This document shows, piece by piece, positions 1-7,078 of a DNA stretch of 9,159 bases. Source of the stretch: Selenomonas sp. (GTDB lineage: Bacteria > Bacillota_C > Negativicutes > Selenomonadales > Selenomonadaceae); NCBI RefSeq assembly GCF_024693525.1, contig NZ_JAILKR010000052.1, forward strand, positions 1 through 9,159, given 5' to 3'. Made by a program: the position numbers and the translations under genes. Within the stretch, counting starts at the first letter, position 1. The number at the start of each line of letters is the position of its first letter. A model generated the notes under the pieces. That model was not told where the DNA came from, did not search any database, and saw only the letters and a program-made list of their open reading frames with translations.

Positions 1-25
1 ACTGTTTTCCAACTCTTAATTAAAA
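1..25. repeat. Terminal direct repeat, left copy
   Basis: The first 25 bases are identical, in the same orientation, to the last 25 bases (9135-9159). The match runs exactly to both sequence ends, the signature of a circular or tandem sequence, or of an assembly closed through a shared repeat. Confidence 0.95.
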
Positions 26-101
26 GGCAAAAATTTCTTGTAGCGGGTTGTCACCGGTGGAGCGTTGGTACTGTCTCCCCCGCCGCCGGCGATTTGCTGC
101 G
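25..101. repeat. Right arm of the second palindromic element (element 2)
   Basis: This stretch is the reverse-complement partner of 8995-9089: AGGCAAAAATTTCTTG (25-40) matches perfectly, followed by a diverged middle, then TGGTACTG (66-73), CCCCCGCCGCC (77-87) and GATTTGCTGCG (91-101). It lies between the window edge and the dnaB terminator. Bases 102-141 show nothing recognisable. Confidence 0.7.
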
Positions 102-141
102 AACACGACCTTACGAACTACTCGACAAATGGGAATTTAAC

Positions 142-173
142 AAAAACCCCTTGACTCGTTGAGCCAAAGGGTT
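142..173 (-). terminator. Intrinsic terminator after dnaB
   Basis: In the minus-strand transcript, arms at 173-161 and 157-145 form a 13-bp stem (two G-U pairs) closed by the three-base loop AAC, and the 3' side runs into U residues (142-146). It begins about 15 bp after the dnaB stop codon and marks the end of the five-gene transcript. Confidence 0.88.
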
Positions 174-188
174 GGGTTTTTATGAAAT

Positions 189-1517
189 TTACTGAACCAG
201 CAAATCGCGGAACTTCGTGTACTCCTTTTGGAAGAACAGCTGGATGCTGTCAACGGGACCATTACGATGTTTTGCGACGATGATTTCCGTAATATTTTTG
301 TTTTCCGTATCCTTATCGTAGTAATCTTCGCGATAAAGAAACATGACGATATCCGCGTCCTGCTCCAGGGAACCAGACTCACGCAAATCCGAGAGCATCG
401 GCTTCTTGACCTGCCGGCTCTCAACGGAGCGGGAAAGCTGGGAGAGGGCGATGACCGGCACGTCAAGCTCACGGGCCAAAGCCTTGAGGGAACGGGAAAT
501 CTCCGAGATTTCCTGCTGACGGTTGTCGCTGTTCTTGCTGGCGCGGCCCTGCATCAACTGCAGATAGTCGATGATGATGAGGTCAAGTCCATGCTCGGCC
601 TTTAGGCGGCGGGCCTTAGAACGCAGGTCCATGACCGTGATCCCCGCCGTATCGTCAATAAAGATAGGCGCGCGGCTTAACCGGTCGGCGGTCTCAACGA
701 GTTTATTCCACTCGCCTTCGTCCAGCTGTCCCGTGCGCAGACGCGTGGCATCAATACCGCCCTCGGAGCACATCATGCGCTGCATGAGCTGCTCCTTACT
801 CATTTCCAAGGAGAAGAACGCAACCTTGCAGTCGTGAAGGCCGCAGTAGGCGGCAATATTAAGGGTAAAGGCCGTCTTACCCATGGACGGACGGGCTGCC
901 ACTAAAATGAGATCGGATTTCTGCAAGCCAGAGGTCAGTTTATCCAAATCCTTAAAGCCCGAGCTAATACCCGTAAGACCGCCCTTGGACTCATAGAGCA
1001 CGTTGATGCGCTCAAAGGTGCGCATAACGATGCTTTTCATGGATTCAAAAGCGCCGCCGTTCTGACGGTTGGCTACGGCCAAAATGCTCTTTTCTGCCTC
1101 ATCCATGATATTTTCCACGGAATCTGTATCCTCATAGGCGGCACTGGCAATTTTCGTCGCCGCGTTGATGAGGTTGCGAAGTTCCGCTTTTTCCTTGACG
1201 ATTTTCGCATGATAGCCCACATTGGCTGCCGTTGGCACAGCATTGGCCAACTGCGTGATAAAGGGCAGGCCGCCGATTTTCTCCAGCTGCTCGCTCTTGC
1301 GCAGCTGCTCCGTCAAGGTGACGAGGTCAACCGCCTCGTCATTGCCCGATAGTTCCAGCATCGCTTCATAGACGATGCGATGGGCTTCGCGGTAAAAGTC
1401 ATCCGGCTGCAGGATCTCCTGCACCTCGATGATGGCTTCTTTCTTTATGAGCATCGCTCCCAGAACAGCCTGCTCGGCTTCGATATTCTGAGGAGGGACG
1501 CGTTCTGGTAATGCCAT
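189..1517 (-). CDS. dnaB: Replicative DNA helicase DnaB
   Basis: This is the hexameric ring helicase that unwinds DNA 5'-3' at the replication fork and recruits primase. The 442-aa product has the usual length and no intein. Residues about 1-105 form the all-helical N-terminal primase-interacting domain, beginning with the typical PPQNIEAEQAVLGAML. A linker follows, then the RecA-like motor from about 180. Walker A is ARPSMGKTAF (208-217, K214), Walker B is IIIDYLQLM (314-322, D317), then SQLSRSVE (359-366), DLRESGSLEQDADIV (377-391), and AKHRNG with the probable arginine finger R418. The ATG at 1517 is preceded by AAAGGA (1525-1530) with a 7-nt spacer. The gene lies 32 bp after lonC and is the last of the five-gene unit; an intrinsic terminator follows the TAA stop by about 15 bp. 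Identification is very secure. Confidence 0.98.
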   Translation of the reverse strand: MALPERVPPQNIEAEQAVLGAMLIKKEAIIEVQEILQPDDFYREAHRIVYEAMLELSGNDEAVDLVTLTEQLRKSEQLEKIGGLPFITQLANAVPTAANVGYHAKIVKEKAELRNLINAATKIASAAYEDTDSVENIMDEAEKSILAVANRQNGGAFESMKSIVMRTFERINVLYESKGGLTGISSGFKDLDKLTSGLQKSDLILVAARPSMGKTAFTLNIAAYCGLHDCKVAFFSLEMSKEQLMQRMMCSEGGIDATRLRTGQLDEGEWNKLVETADRLSRAPIFIDDTAGITVMDLRSKARRLKAEHGLDLIIIDYLQLMQGRASKNSDNRQQEISEISRSLKALARELDVPVIALSQLSRSVESRQVKKPMLSDLRESGSLEQDADIVMFLYREDYYDKDTENKNITEIIVAKHRNGPVDSIQLFFQKEYTKFRDLLVQ

Positions 1518-1549
1518 TTCTATATCCTTTCTAGGCAGCGACCAAGGGG

Positions 1550-3520
1550 TTACTCGTCTTCAAACAGGATAGCAAACGCCTCGTCTGCCGTTTCCACTGC
1601 ATGGATTTCCAGCCCCAGGTGTTCCTTGGGAATATCCTTGCTGTTTTCCTTCGGGATAATCAAGGTCTTGATCCCCGCCTGCTTGGCGCCATAGGCTTTT
1701 TCAAAGACACCGCCGACAGGGCGCACGCGGCCCTGCAGGGAAATCTCGCCGGTCACCGCCACATTCTGCTTGATTTTGCGGCCAGTAATAGCACTGGTGA
1801 GCACCGCCAGGATAGCCGTGCCCGCGCTGGGGCCGTCAATATTACCGCCGCCAATTACATTGATATGGACGTCGTAGTCATGGATATCCTTGCCCGTCAG
1901 CCGCCGCATGACCGAAGCCGCATTGAACACGGAATCCTTGGCCATGGAGCCTGCCGTCTCATTGAAGCGGACGGTGCCCTTGCCCTTTTCATGAGCCTCA
2001 AAGGCCACGGCCTCAATCTCGATGACCGAACCCAAAAAGCCCGATACGCCAAGGCCGAAAATATGGCCGGTCAAAGCCCTATCCGAGGCCTTCTTGGTCA
2101 CGAATTGATAGAGCCGGCTGACCTGTGCCACTTCGTAAATATCCGCCTTGGTGATGGAAACTTCCGGGCCTTCGCCGCTGGCGATTTTCTCCACGGGAAC
2201 CTCATCGGCAGCCCCACATTTTTCCAAGGCCAAGCTGTAGGCATCGGCCAGGATATTGATAGCCTTACGGCCTTCAATGGTATACTCACTAATAAGGCCC
2301 GCCACACCCTCATCCATGGTCACATGGAGCTTGGCCGCCGCATTGGTCACGATTTCCTCGATGTGCCGCGGTGTCAGAGGCTCGAAATAAATCTCGGCAC
2401 AGCGGGAACGCAGCGCCGGATTGATATGGCCGGCATCGCGGGTCGTAGCGCCAATCAGCACGAAGTCAGCCGGTGCCCCCTCTTCAAAGAGTTTATGGAT
2501 ATACGGCGGAACCTTTTCATCCGTTGGGTCATAATAGGCCGATTCAAAGAAGGCCCGCTTATCCTCCAGGACCTTTAGCAGCTTATTCTGCAGCATTTCA
2601 TCCATCTCACCGATTTCATCGATGAACAGGATGCCGCCATGGGCATCGGTAACCAGCCCCGGTTTTGGCTCCGGGATACCGCCATCCGCCAGATTACGCT
2701 GCGCCCCCTGATAGATAGGGTCATGGACAGACCCCAGCAGTGGATTGGTCATATCCCGCGGGTCCCAGCGAAGGGTCGTGCCATCGGTCTCCACAAATGG
2801 TGCTTCCTCCCGAAACGGCGAGGCGGCTTTTTTCTTAGCGGCCTCGAGCACGAGCCGGGCAGCTGTTGTCTTGCCTACCCCCGGCGGGCCATAGAGCAGC
2901 AAATGCTGCGGATAAGGTGAGCTGAGTTTGGCCATCAGCGACTTAACGGCCCGTTCTTGGCCGACAATTTCTGAAAAGTCCTGAGGACGCAAAAGTTCCA
3001 TGATGGACTGGGTCAGATGGACAGATTCCAGTTTTTCGAGCTTTTCCCGCTTCTTCCGGTCCTGGGGGGACTCGGCCCCAGGTTTTTCCTCTTTGATGAC
3101 CTGTTTGCGGATATCGTTGAGGTATTCCTGATGTTCCTTTTCGAGCTTTTCCGAGACCTTTTTCTCGATATGATCTTCCACATTGCGGCGGGCCACCAAG
3201 TCTGCCGTCCGTTCCGACAGCAGTTCCATGACCTTCGGCAGATCTGCTTCCTTCGGCGCTGGTGAAATCAGCGGGTCCTCTTCGAGGATGCGCTGGAGGG
3301 CCAGTACCCGGTCACAGCGGTTTTCGGAACGCATGAGCTGCAAAGCCTTCATTTTACCGGCTTTAATTACGAGCTTTTCCGTTCCCATCACATCCACCAG
3401 CACTGCATAGAGGGCTTCGATTTCCCGGTCTACAGGCTGCTGTTCCTGACGAACAGGAGCAGGCATAGCCTGCTCCTCATTTTTCTTGAATTTGCGAAAT
3501 AGATTCTTGAAGAAGTTCAT
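1550..3520 (-). CDS. lonC: ATP-dependent Lon-family protease, LonB/LonC type
   Basis: This is an AAA+ serine protease of the Lon family, 656 aa. It lacks the large N-terminal LAN substrate domain of LonA. Residues 1-17 are basic and aromatic, and 115-170 are highly charged and probably coiled coil. The AAA+ module follows: Walker A GPPGVGKT (211-218, K217), Walker B ILFIDE (297-302), sensor IGATTRD (356-362) and arginine finger region ALRSRCAEI (369-377). The C-terminal Lon protease domain has DGPSAG with catalytic S565 and, 43 residues on, catalytic K608 in GGVFEKAYGAK, the normal Ser-Lys dyad spacing. Length and position next to rplI and dnaB fit the LonC group described from endospore formers; LonB is the alternative. 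Only 5 bp separate it from the rplI stop, and the ATG at 3520 has no clear Shine-Dalgarno, so translation is probably coupled. A second in-frame ATG (M19, 3466-3464) has a strong GAGGAG six bases upstream, so an 18-residue shorter product is possible. Confidence 0.93.
   Translation of the reverse strand: MNFFKNLFRKFKKNEEQAMPAPVRQEQQPVDREIEALYAVLVDVMGTEKLVIKAGKMKALQLMRSENRCDRVLALQRILEEDPLISPAPKEADLPKVMELLSERTADLVARRNVEDHIEKKVSEKLEKEHQEYLNDIRKQVIKEEKPGAESPQDRKKREKLEKLESVHLTQSIMELLRPQDFSEIVGQERAVKSLMAKLSSPYPQHLLLYGPPGVGKTTAARLVLEAAKKKAASPFREEAPFVETDGTTLRWDPRDMTNPLLGSVHDPIYQGAQRNLADGGIPEPKPGLVTDAHGGILFIDEIGEMDEMLQNKLLKVLEDKRAFFESAYYDPTDEKVPPYIHKLFEEGAPADFVLIGATTRDAGHINPALRSRCAEIYFEPLTPRHIEEIVTNAAAKLHVTMDEGVAGLISEYTIEGRKAINILADAYSLALEKCGAADEVPVEKIASGEGPEVSITKADIYEVAQVSRLYQFVTKKASDRALTGHIFGLGVSGFLGSVIEIEAVAFEAHEKGKGTVRFNETAGSMAKDSVFNAASVMRRLTGKDIHDYDVHINVIGGGNIDGPSAGTAILAVLTSAITGRKIKQNVAVTGEISLQGRVRPVGGVFEKAYGAKQAGIKTLIIPKENSKDIPKEHLGLEIHAVETADEAFAILFEDE
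3455..3477. repeat. Perfect 10-bp inverted repeat in the lonC 5' region
   Basis: Arms AGGAGCAGGC and GCCTGCTCCT enclose three bases. In the lonC mRNA the hairpin would cover both the internal Shine-Dalgarno-like GAGGAG and the in-frame ATG of codon 19. It may be regulatory or just a consequence of the codons used here. Confidence 0.5.
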
Positions 3521-3525
3521 AACAA

Positions 3526-3969
3526 TCAGCCAGCAACCACGTTAATCTTGATTTTGCTCGTAATGGAAGGATGAACCTTTATAACAGCCTCATAAACGCC
3601 TTCGCCCGTCACTTCACCCTGGATGGCGATTTTGCGCTTGTCGATATCGATGTTGGACTGTTTAAGAGCTGCCGCAACATCCTTGCCCGTTACCGAGCCG
3701 AAGAGCTTGCCGCCCTCGCCGATTTTAACGGGAATCGTTACGGAAACCTTTTCGAGCTGGGCAGCCATGAGTTTTGCCTCGTCCGTGGCCATGGCGTCTT
3801 TACGGGCTTTGGAGCCAGCCTGAGCCTTAGCTACATTCATATTTTCCGCCGTGGCCAGCACTGCTGCCTTTTTCGGCAGCAGGAAGTTGCGGCCATAGCC
3901 TTCCGATACCTCGACGATATCGCCTTTTTTACCCAGTTTTTTAACGTCCTGCTGAAGGATTACTTTCAT
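3526..3969 (-). CDS. rplI: 50S ribosomal protein L9
   Basis: L9 binds 23S rRNA at the base of the L1 stalk and helps maintain reading frame. With the start at 3969 the product is 147 aa, the standard length. It begins MKVILQQDV, as L9 does, and carries the signature GDIVEVSEGYGRNFLLP (residues 16-32), a charged connecting helix (about 40-75), and the C-terminal domain with GGKLFGSVT (86-94). An in-frame ATG three codons upstream (3978) is less likely: the Shine-Dalgarno AGAGGAGA (3986-3979) directly abuts it, but stands about 10 nt from the ATG at 3969, and the family N-terminus starts there. The first 29 bp overlap the end of gdpP, so the ribosome-binding site lies inside gdpP and translation is likely coupled to it. 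Confidence 0.97.
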   Translation of the reverse strand: MKVILQQDVKKLGKKGDIVEVSEGYGRNFLLPKKAAVLATAENMNVAKAQAGSKARKDAMATDEAKLMAAQLEKVSVTIPVKIGEGGKLFGSVTGKDVAAALKQSNIDIDKRKIAIQGEVTGEGVYEAVIKVHPSITSKIKINVVAG

Positions 3970-5950
3970 CTTGATCATTCTCCTCTATATAGTTCTTACT
4001 GATTTCAATTACCTTGGCCTTGATTTCCTCAATGTCGCCGTCTTTAACCTGGGCACCAGCCACATTCTGATGGCCGCCGCCGCCAAAGGCCTCCATGATG
4101 ACCTGTACATTCATGTCACCGGTGGAACGGGCACTGATGCCCACCGTATTATTGGGCAGGCGGAACACCACAATGCTCATGCGGACATTTTCAATGCGCA
4201 GCAGCGAATCTGCTGCCTGGGCCGCAATGACCTGAATGTTGTTCAGTTCCTCGGGAATGCAGGAGACGATGAGGCCCCCTTCATAGAGTTCCGACCGGGC
4301 CTTAGTCCGAGCCAAGGCCACCGTCGTATCGTAATCGGAACGGAACAAATGGCGAACCATAACCGGGTCAGCACCACTGCGGCGAAGATAAGCCGCCGCA
4401 TCAAAGGTACGCACGCCAGTCTGAACGGCAAAATTCTTCGTATCCACCACGATACCGGAATAAAGTGCCGTCGCATCGAGGCGGGAAAGCATCAAATCAT
4501 CACTGAAATACATCAAAAGCTCCGTCACCAATTCACTGGTGGAGCTGGCTGCGGGCTCAATGTAGACCAGCAGCGGATTTTTAATAAAGTGTTCGCTGCG
4601 ACGATGATGGTCGATGACCACCACCTGAGGTATGCGCTCTAACAGGGACGAATCCGCCACCAAATGGGGGATATGGGTATCCACCACAATGAGCACCGGA
4701 TTGAGGGCCGTCATGGTGGTGAGGTCATCCGCACGCACGAAGATGCCTTCGTACTCCTCCTTGCCCTGGAGCAAATCGGCAAACTTATCAATGCCCTCAT
4801 TCATCTCCGACAACACGATGTGAACCGGCTTTTCCAGTTGCCGCGCCATTTTGGCCATCCCCATGGCCGCGCCGAAGCAGTCGAAGTCCTCGTTGTGGTG
4901 ACCCATGATGAAAACCTCATCGGCCCCTTCCATGATTTCACGGATGGCATGGGCAACCACCCGGGCCTTGACACGGGTGTGCTTTTCCACGGCCTTGGTC
5001 CGGCCGCCAAAGAACTGAGTCTTGCCGCCAATATCCACCGCCACCTGATCGCCGCCACGGCCCAAAGCCAAGTCGAGGCCAGCCTGCGCCTGGGCACCGA
5101 GTTCGGCCATGGTCTGGTTGTCTGCTACGGCCACGCCCATGGAGAGGGTAACCGGCAGACGGTTGCTGCTCTGCAGCTGGCGAACCTTGTCTAAGACATC
5201 GAAGCGTTCACTGATGGCCAAATCCAACCCCTCTCGGTTTAAAACCACCAGATAAAGGTCATCGGAAACCCGGCGCATAAAACCGCCTAGATTCTTCATC
5301 CACTTATCCAAGGCCTGATTGACTGCCAGCAGCAGTGCCGTGCGCTCTGCCTCGGTCTGGCCCTGCATGACTTCATCATAATTATCAATCTGGATGTAAA
5401 CCAGAACGGTACGGCTCTGCTGATAGGTAGAGCGCAGGGTTTCGTGGGTCGTGACATCCTGCACATAAAGGGACATCAACTGTTGCTGATGGGGCGCCAT
5501 CTTCACCGGACGATAACGCACTTGAAAGTACTTATCCTCATGGGCGAAGACGTATTCCCCTTCCTGTCCCCAAATGGGCGTAATGATGATACCTGGCCAG
5601 ATATCCTTAATATCCGTATCCATTTCCGGCTGACTGCCCATATACTGGGCAACCCGGGAATTGGTCCACTGGATGCGCCCATCCTCCGTCACAATCAGAA
5701 CCGCCTGGGGCAGCTCCTCCACCGCATAATTGACCATTTCCTTGATATTCTGCACCACATTGCGGCAATAGCGGTCAAACCGCTTGGAGCGGTCGGCACA
5801 GCGCTCTCTGGCAAAGGAAGCCAAAGACAGCCACACCACCCCCGCAATCGCAGCGATATAACGGTTATAGTAAGATAAAACCCCAATCAGGACCAGCATA
5901 ATCAGCAGATGGATAGTCAAATCAATCCAGGCTGAAAGATTTCGCGGCAT
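3941..5950 (-). CDS. gdpP: GdpP-type cyclic-di-AMP phosphodiesterase (DHH/DHHA1 family)
   Basis: This membrane-bound enzyme hydrolyses c-di-AMP to pApA and so lowers the second messenger that controls potassium and osmolyte uptake and wall stress. The product is 669 aa, the usual size, with the family's full architecture. Two membrane helices (about 9-28 and 31-47) come first, then a PAS-like domain (about 75-170) and a degenerate GGDEF domain (about 175-305) in which the GGDEF signature is replaced around VSDDLYLVV (228-236). The catalytic DHH domain has GHHNEDFD (350-357; H351, D355, D357), VVDTH (D424), DHH (447-449) and VVDTK (D503). The DHHA1 domain has GGGGHQNVAGA (623-633). All metal ligands I would expect are present, so it should be active. 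The ATG at 5950 is preceded by GAGGTGAGG four bases upstream. It starts 11 bp after the DUF2232 gene and overlaps rplI by 29 bp. Confidence 0.96.
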   Translation of the reverse strand: MPRNLSAWIDLTIHLLIMLVLIGVLSYYNRYIAAIAGVVWLSLASFARERCADRSKRFDRYCRNVVQNIKEMVNYAVEELPQAVLIVTEDGRIQWTNSRVAQYMGSQPEMDTDIKDIWPGIIITPIWGQEGEYVFAHEDKYFQVRYRPVKMAPHQQQLMSLYVQDVTTHETLRSTYQQSRTVLVYIQIDNYDEVMQGQTEAERTALLLAVNQALDKWMKNLGGFMRRVSDDLYLVVLNREGLDLAISERFDVLDKVRQLQSSNRLPVTLSMGVAVADNQTMAELGAQAQAGLDLALGRGGDQVAVDIGGKTQFFGGRTKAVEKHTRVKARVVAHAIREIMEGADEVFIMGHHNEDFDCFGAAMGMAKMARQLEKPVHIVLSEMNEGIDKFADLLQGKEEYEGIFVRADDLTTMTALNPVLIVVDTHIPHLVADSSLLERIPQVVVIDHHRRSEHFIKNPLLVYIEPAASSTSELVTELLMYFSDDLMLSRLDATALYSGIVVDTKNFAVQTGVRTFDAAAYLRRSGADPVMVRHLFRSDYDTTVALARTKARSELYEGGLIVSCIPEELNNIQVIAAQAADSLLRIENVRMSIVVFRLPNNTVGISARSTGDMNVQVIMEAFGGGGHQNVAGAQVKDGDIEEIKAKVIEISKNYIEENDQDESNPSAGR
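3979..3986 (-). promoter_or_regulatory. rplI ribosome-binding site inside gdpP
   Basis: AGAGGAGA lies within the last codons of gdpP and decides the L9 start: it is about 10 nt from the ATG at 3969 but directly abuts the ATG at 3978. Confidence 0.7.
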
Positions 5951-5961
5951 TGCGCCTCACC

Positions 5962-6924
5962 TCATTTCTCACCTCGCGCCGCAAACCGGCGGCGATAGTC
6001 AAAAAGCATGTCAAAAAGCCCGGTCAAGGCTACCAGCTGGGTCAAAAAACCACTGGTAATAATGATAACGATAATAAGAATCCGGGCTACGGTTGCCAGC
6101 TTATAATGCCGCATAACACAATGGGTAAGTGCCAAGCCCTGGATGAGTCCGGCAAAGATTGCCACCATATTGGCATTGATGGAAATCTGATAGAGCAGTT
6201 GGATATCCCGCGTTCCTCCCCAATAAATGCCAACCAGGGCAAAACCGAACAGGTACAGAAAAAAGGAAGGCAGACGCCATTCGGCAAAGGGCGGAAGCCC
6301 CTCAACGGATTCTCCCAGCCGCCGAAGCACCCGGGTTCCCAGCAGATAGCTGACTACCGTATCGGAAAGCCCCATCATCAGAACCACCAACGGCATCAGC
6401 AGCTGGAGCAGCATCAGGCTGTCCTCCATTTCCTGATGGGCCTTGGCCAGCTTGTCCGCATCGATTCCCATGCTTTCATACATCTGGAAGACCGCCTCAA
6501 AGGATGTCCGTATGGAATCGATATCCATAGCCAGCGGATTGACGGCGGTAATGGCAAATATCAAAGCCAAGGCCGCCAGCTTGCCGACCAGCGAGGCCAG
6601 AAAGGCAGCGCCAAAGACCTTGGCACTGGACCAATGCCGCCGGAAGCCAATCCCTAAAAGGAGCCCCGCCGGAGCAAAGGCCAGCACCATGCGCAGGGAC
6701 ATTATCGGTTCAATCAAAAACGCCATACAGACGCCAGACACCAATACTGCCATAATGCCCCAGCGGATACCATGCCGTACCACCAGTACCAGAATTGGCA
6801 ACGCCCAGATAAGTGCCGCCACCATCCCCAGTACCGGCAAATAAACAGCAAGCATAGCCAAAACTACAGTCATCGCTGCCAACAAGCCGCTCTCCGCCAT
6901 GGGGGTGATTCTATGTTGAGTCAT
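5962..6924 (-). CDS. DUF2232 (YybS-like) multi-pass membrane protein
   Basis: This 320-aa integral membrane protein belongs to the DUF2232/YybS family, which has no established biochemical function and is commonly encoded just upstream of gdpP in Firmicutes. Hydrophobic segments are seen at about 12-30, 31-49, 54-75, 78-93, 104-127, 171-196, 219-235, 243-268 and 278-305, giving eight or nine helices. A soluble segment (about 130-168) sits mid-protein, and FAEWRLP (213-219) precedes a C-terminal membrane block; the tail is basic (RRRFAARGEK). The fold recalls small-molecule or ECF-type S-component membrane proteins, but no substrate can be inferred. The ATG at 6924 has AAAGGA (6937-6932) with a 7-nt spacer. 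It is the first gene of the operon, and tight spacing to gdpP hints at a shared role at the membrane; that is inference only. Confidence 0.88.
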   Translation of the reverse strand: MTQHRITPMAESGLLAAMTVVLAMLAVYLPVLGMVAALIWALPILVLVVRHGIRWGIMAVLVSGVCMAFLIEPIMSLRMVLAFAPAGLLLGIGFRRHWSSAKVFGAAFLASLVGKLAALALIFAITAVNPLAMDIDSIRTSFEAVFQMYESMGIDADKLAKAHQEMEDSLMLLQLLMPLVVLMMGLSDTVVSYLLGTRVLRRLGESVEGLPPFAEWRLPSFFLYLFGFALVGIYWGGTRDIQLLYQISINANMVAIFAGLIQGLALTHCVMRHYKLATVARILIIVIIITSGFLTQLVALTGLFDMLFDYRRRFAARGEK

Positions 6925-6981
6925 ATTGTCATCCTTTCTCAGGGTATTTTTTCACAAAACGCCCTTAGTAAACCAATCTCC

Positions 6982-7010
6982 ATTATAGCAGAAAAGAAAC
7001 AAACTGTCTT
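6982..7010 (-). promoter_or_regulatory. Sigma-A-type extended -10 promoter of the DUF2232-gdpP-rplI-lonC-dnaB operon
   Basis: On the minus strand a perfect TATAAT (6987-6982) is preceded by TGC, giving the extended -10 motif TGnTATAAT. A partial -35 hexamer AAGACA (7010-7005, 4 of 6 matches to TTGACA) lies 17 bp upstream. The site is about 60 bp before the DUF2232 start and just after the mutase terminator, as expected for the only promoter of this unit. No other comparable promoter is obvious within the short intergenic gaps. Confidence 0.8.
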
Positions 7011-7026
7011 GAAAGCAGGTACTAAT

Positions 7027-7065
7027 AAAAAACGCCGGCCGCCACAATGCTGCTGTGGCGGCCGG
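7027..7065 (-). terminator. Intrinsic terminator after the phosphohexomutase gene
   Basis: A perfect 12-bp GC-rich stem (7065-7054 with 7046-7035, arm CCGGCCGCCACA) and a 7-nt loop are followed by six U residues in the minus-strand transcript (7032-7027). It starts 13 bp past the mutase stop and separates that gene from the downstream operon. Confidence 0.95.
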
Positions 7066-7078
7066 AGCTAAATCTTCT

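Noticed and set aside
1601..2578. 325-codon open frame on the plus strand opposite lonC
   Set aside because: It lies wholly antisense to a protease gene with intact motifs, has no recognisable domain, and long antisense frames are common in this GC range.
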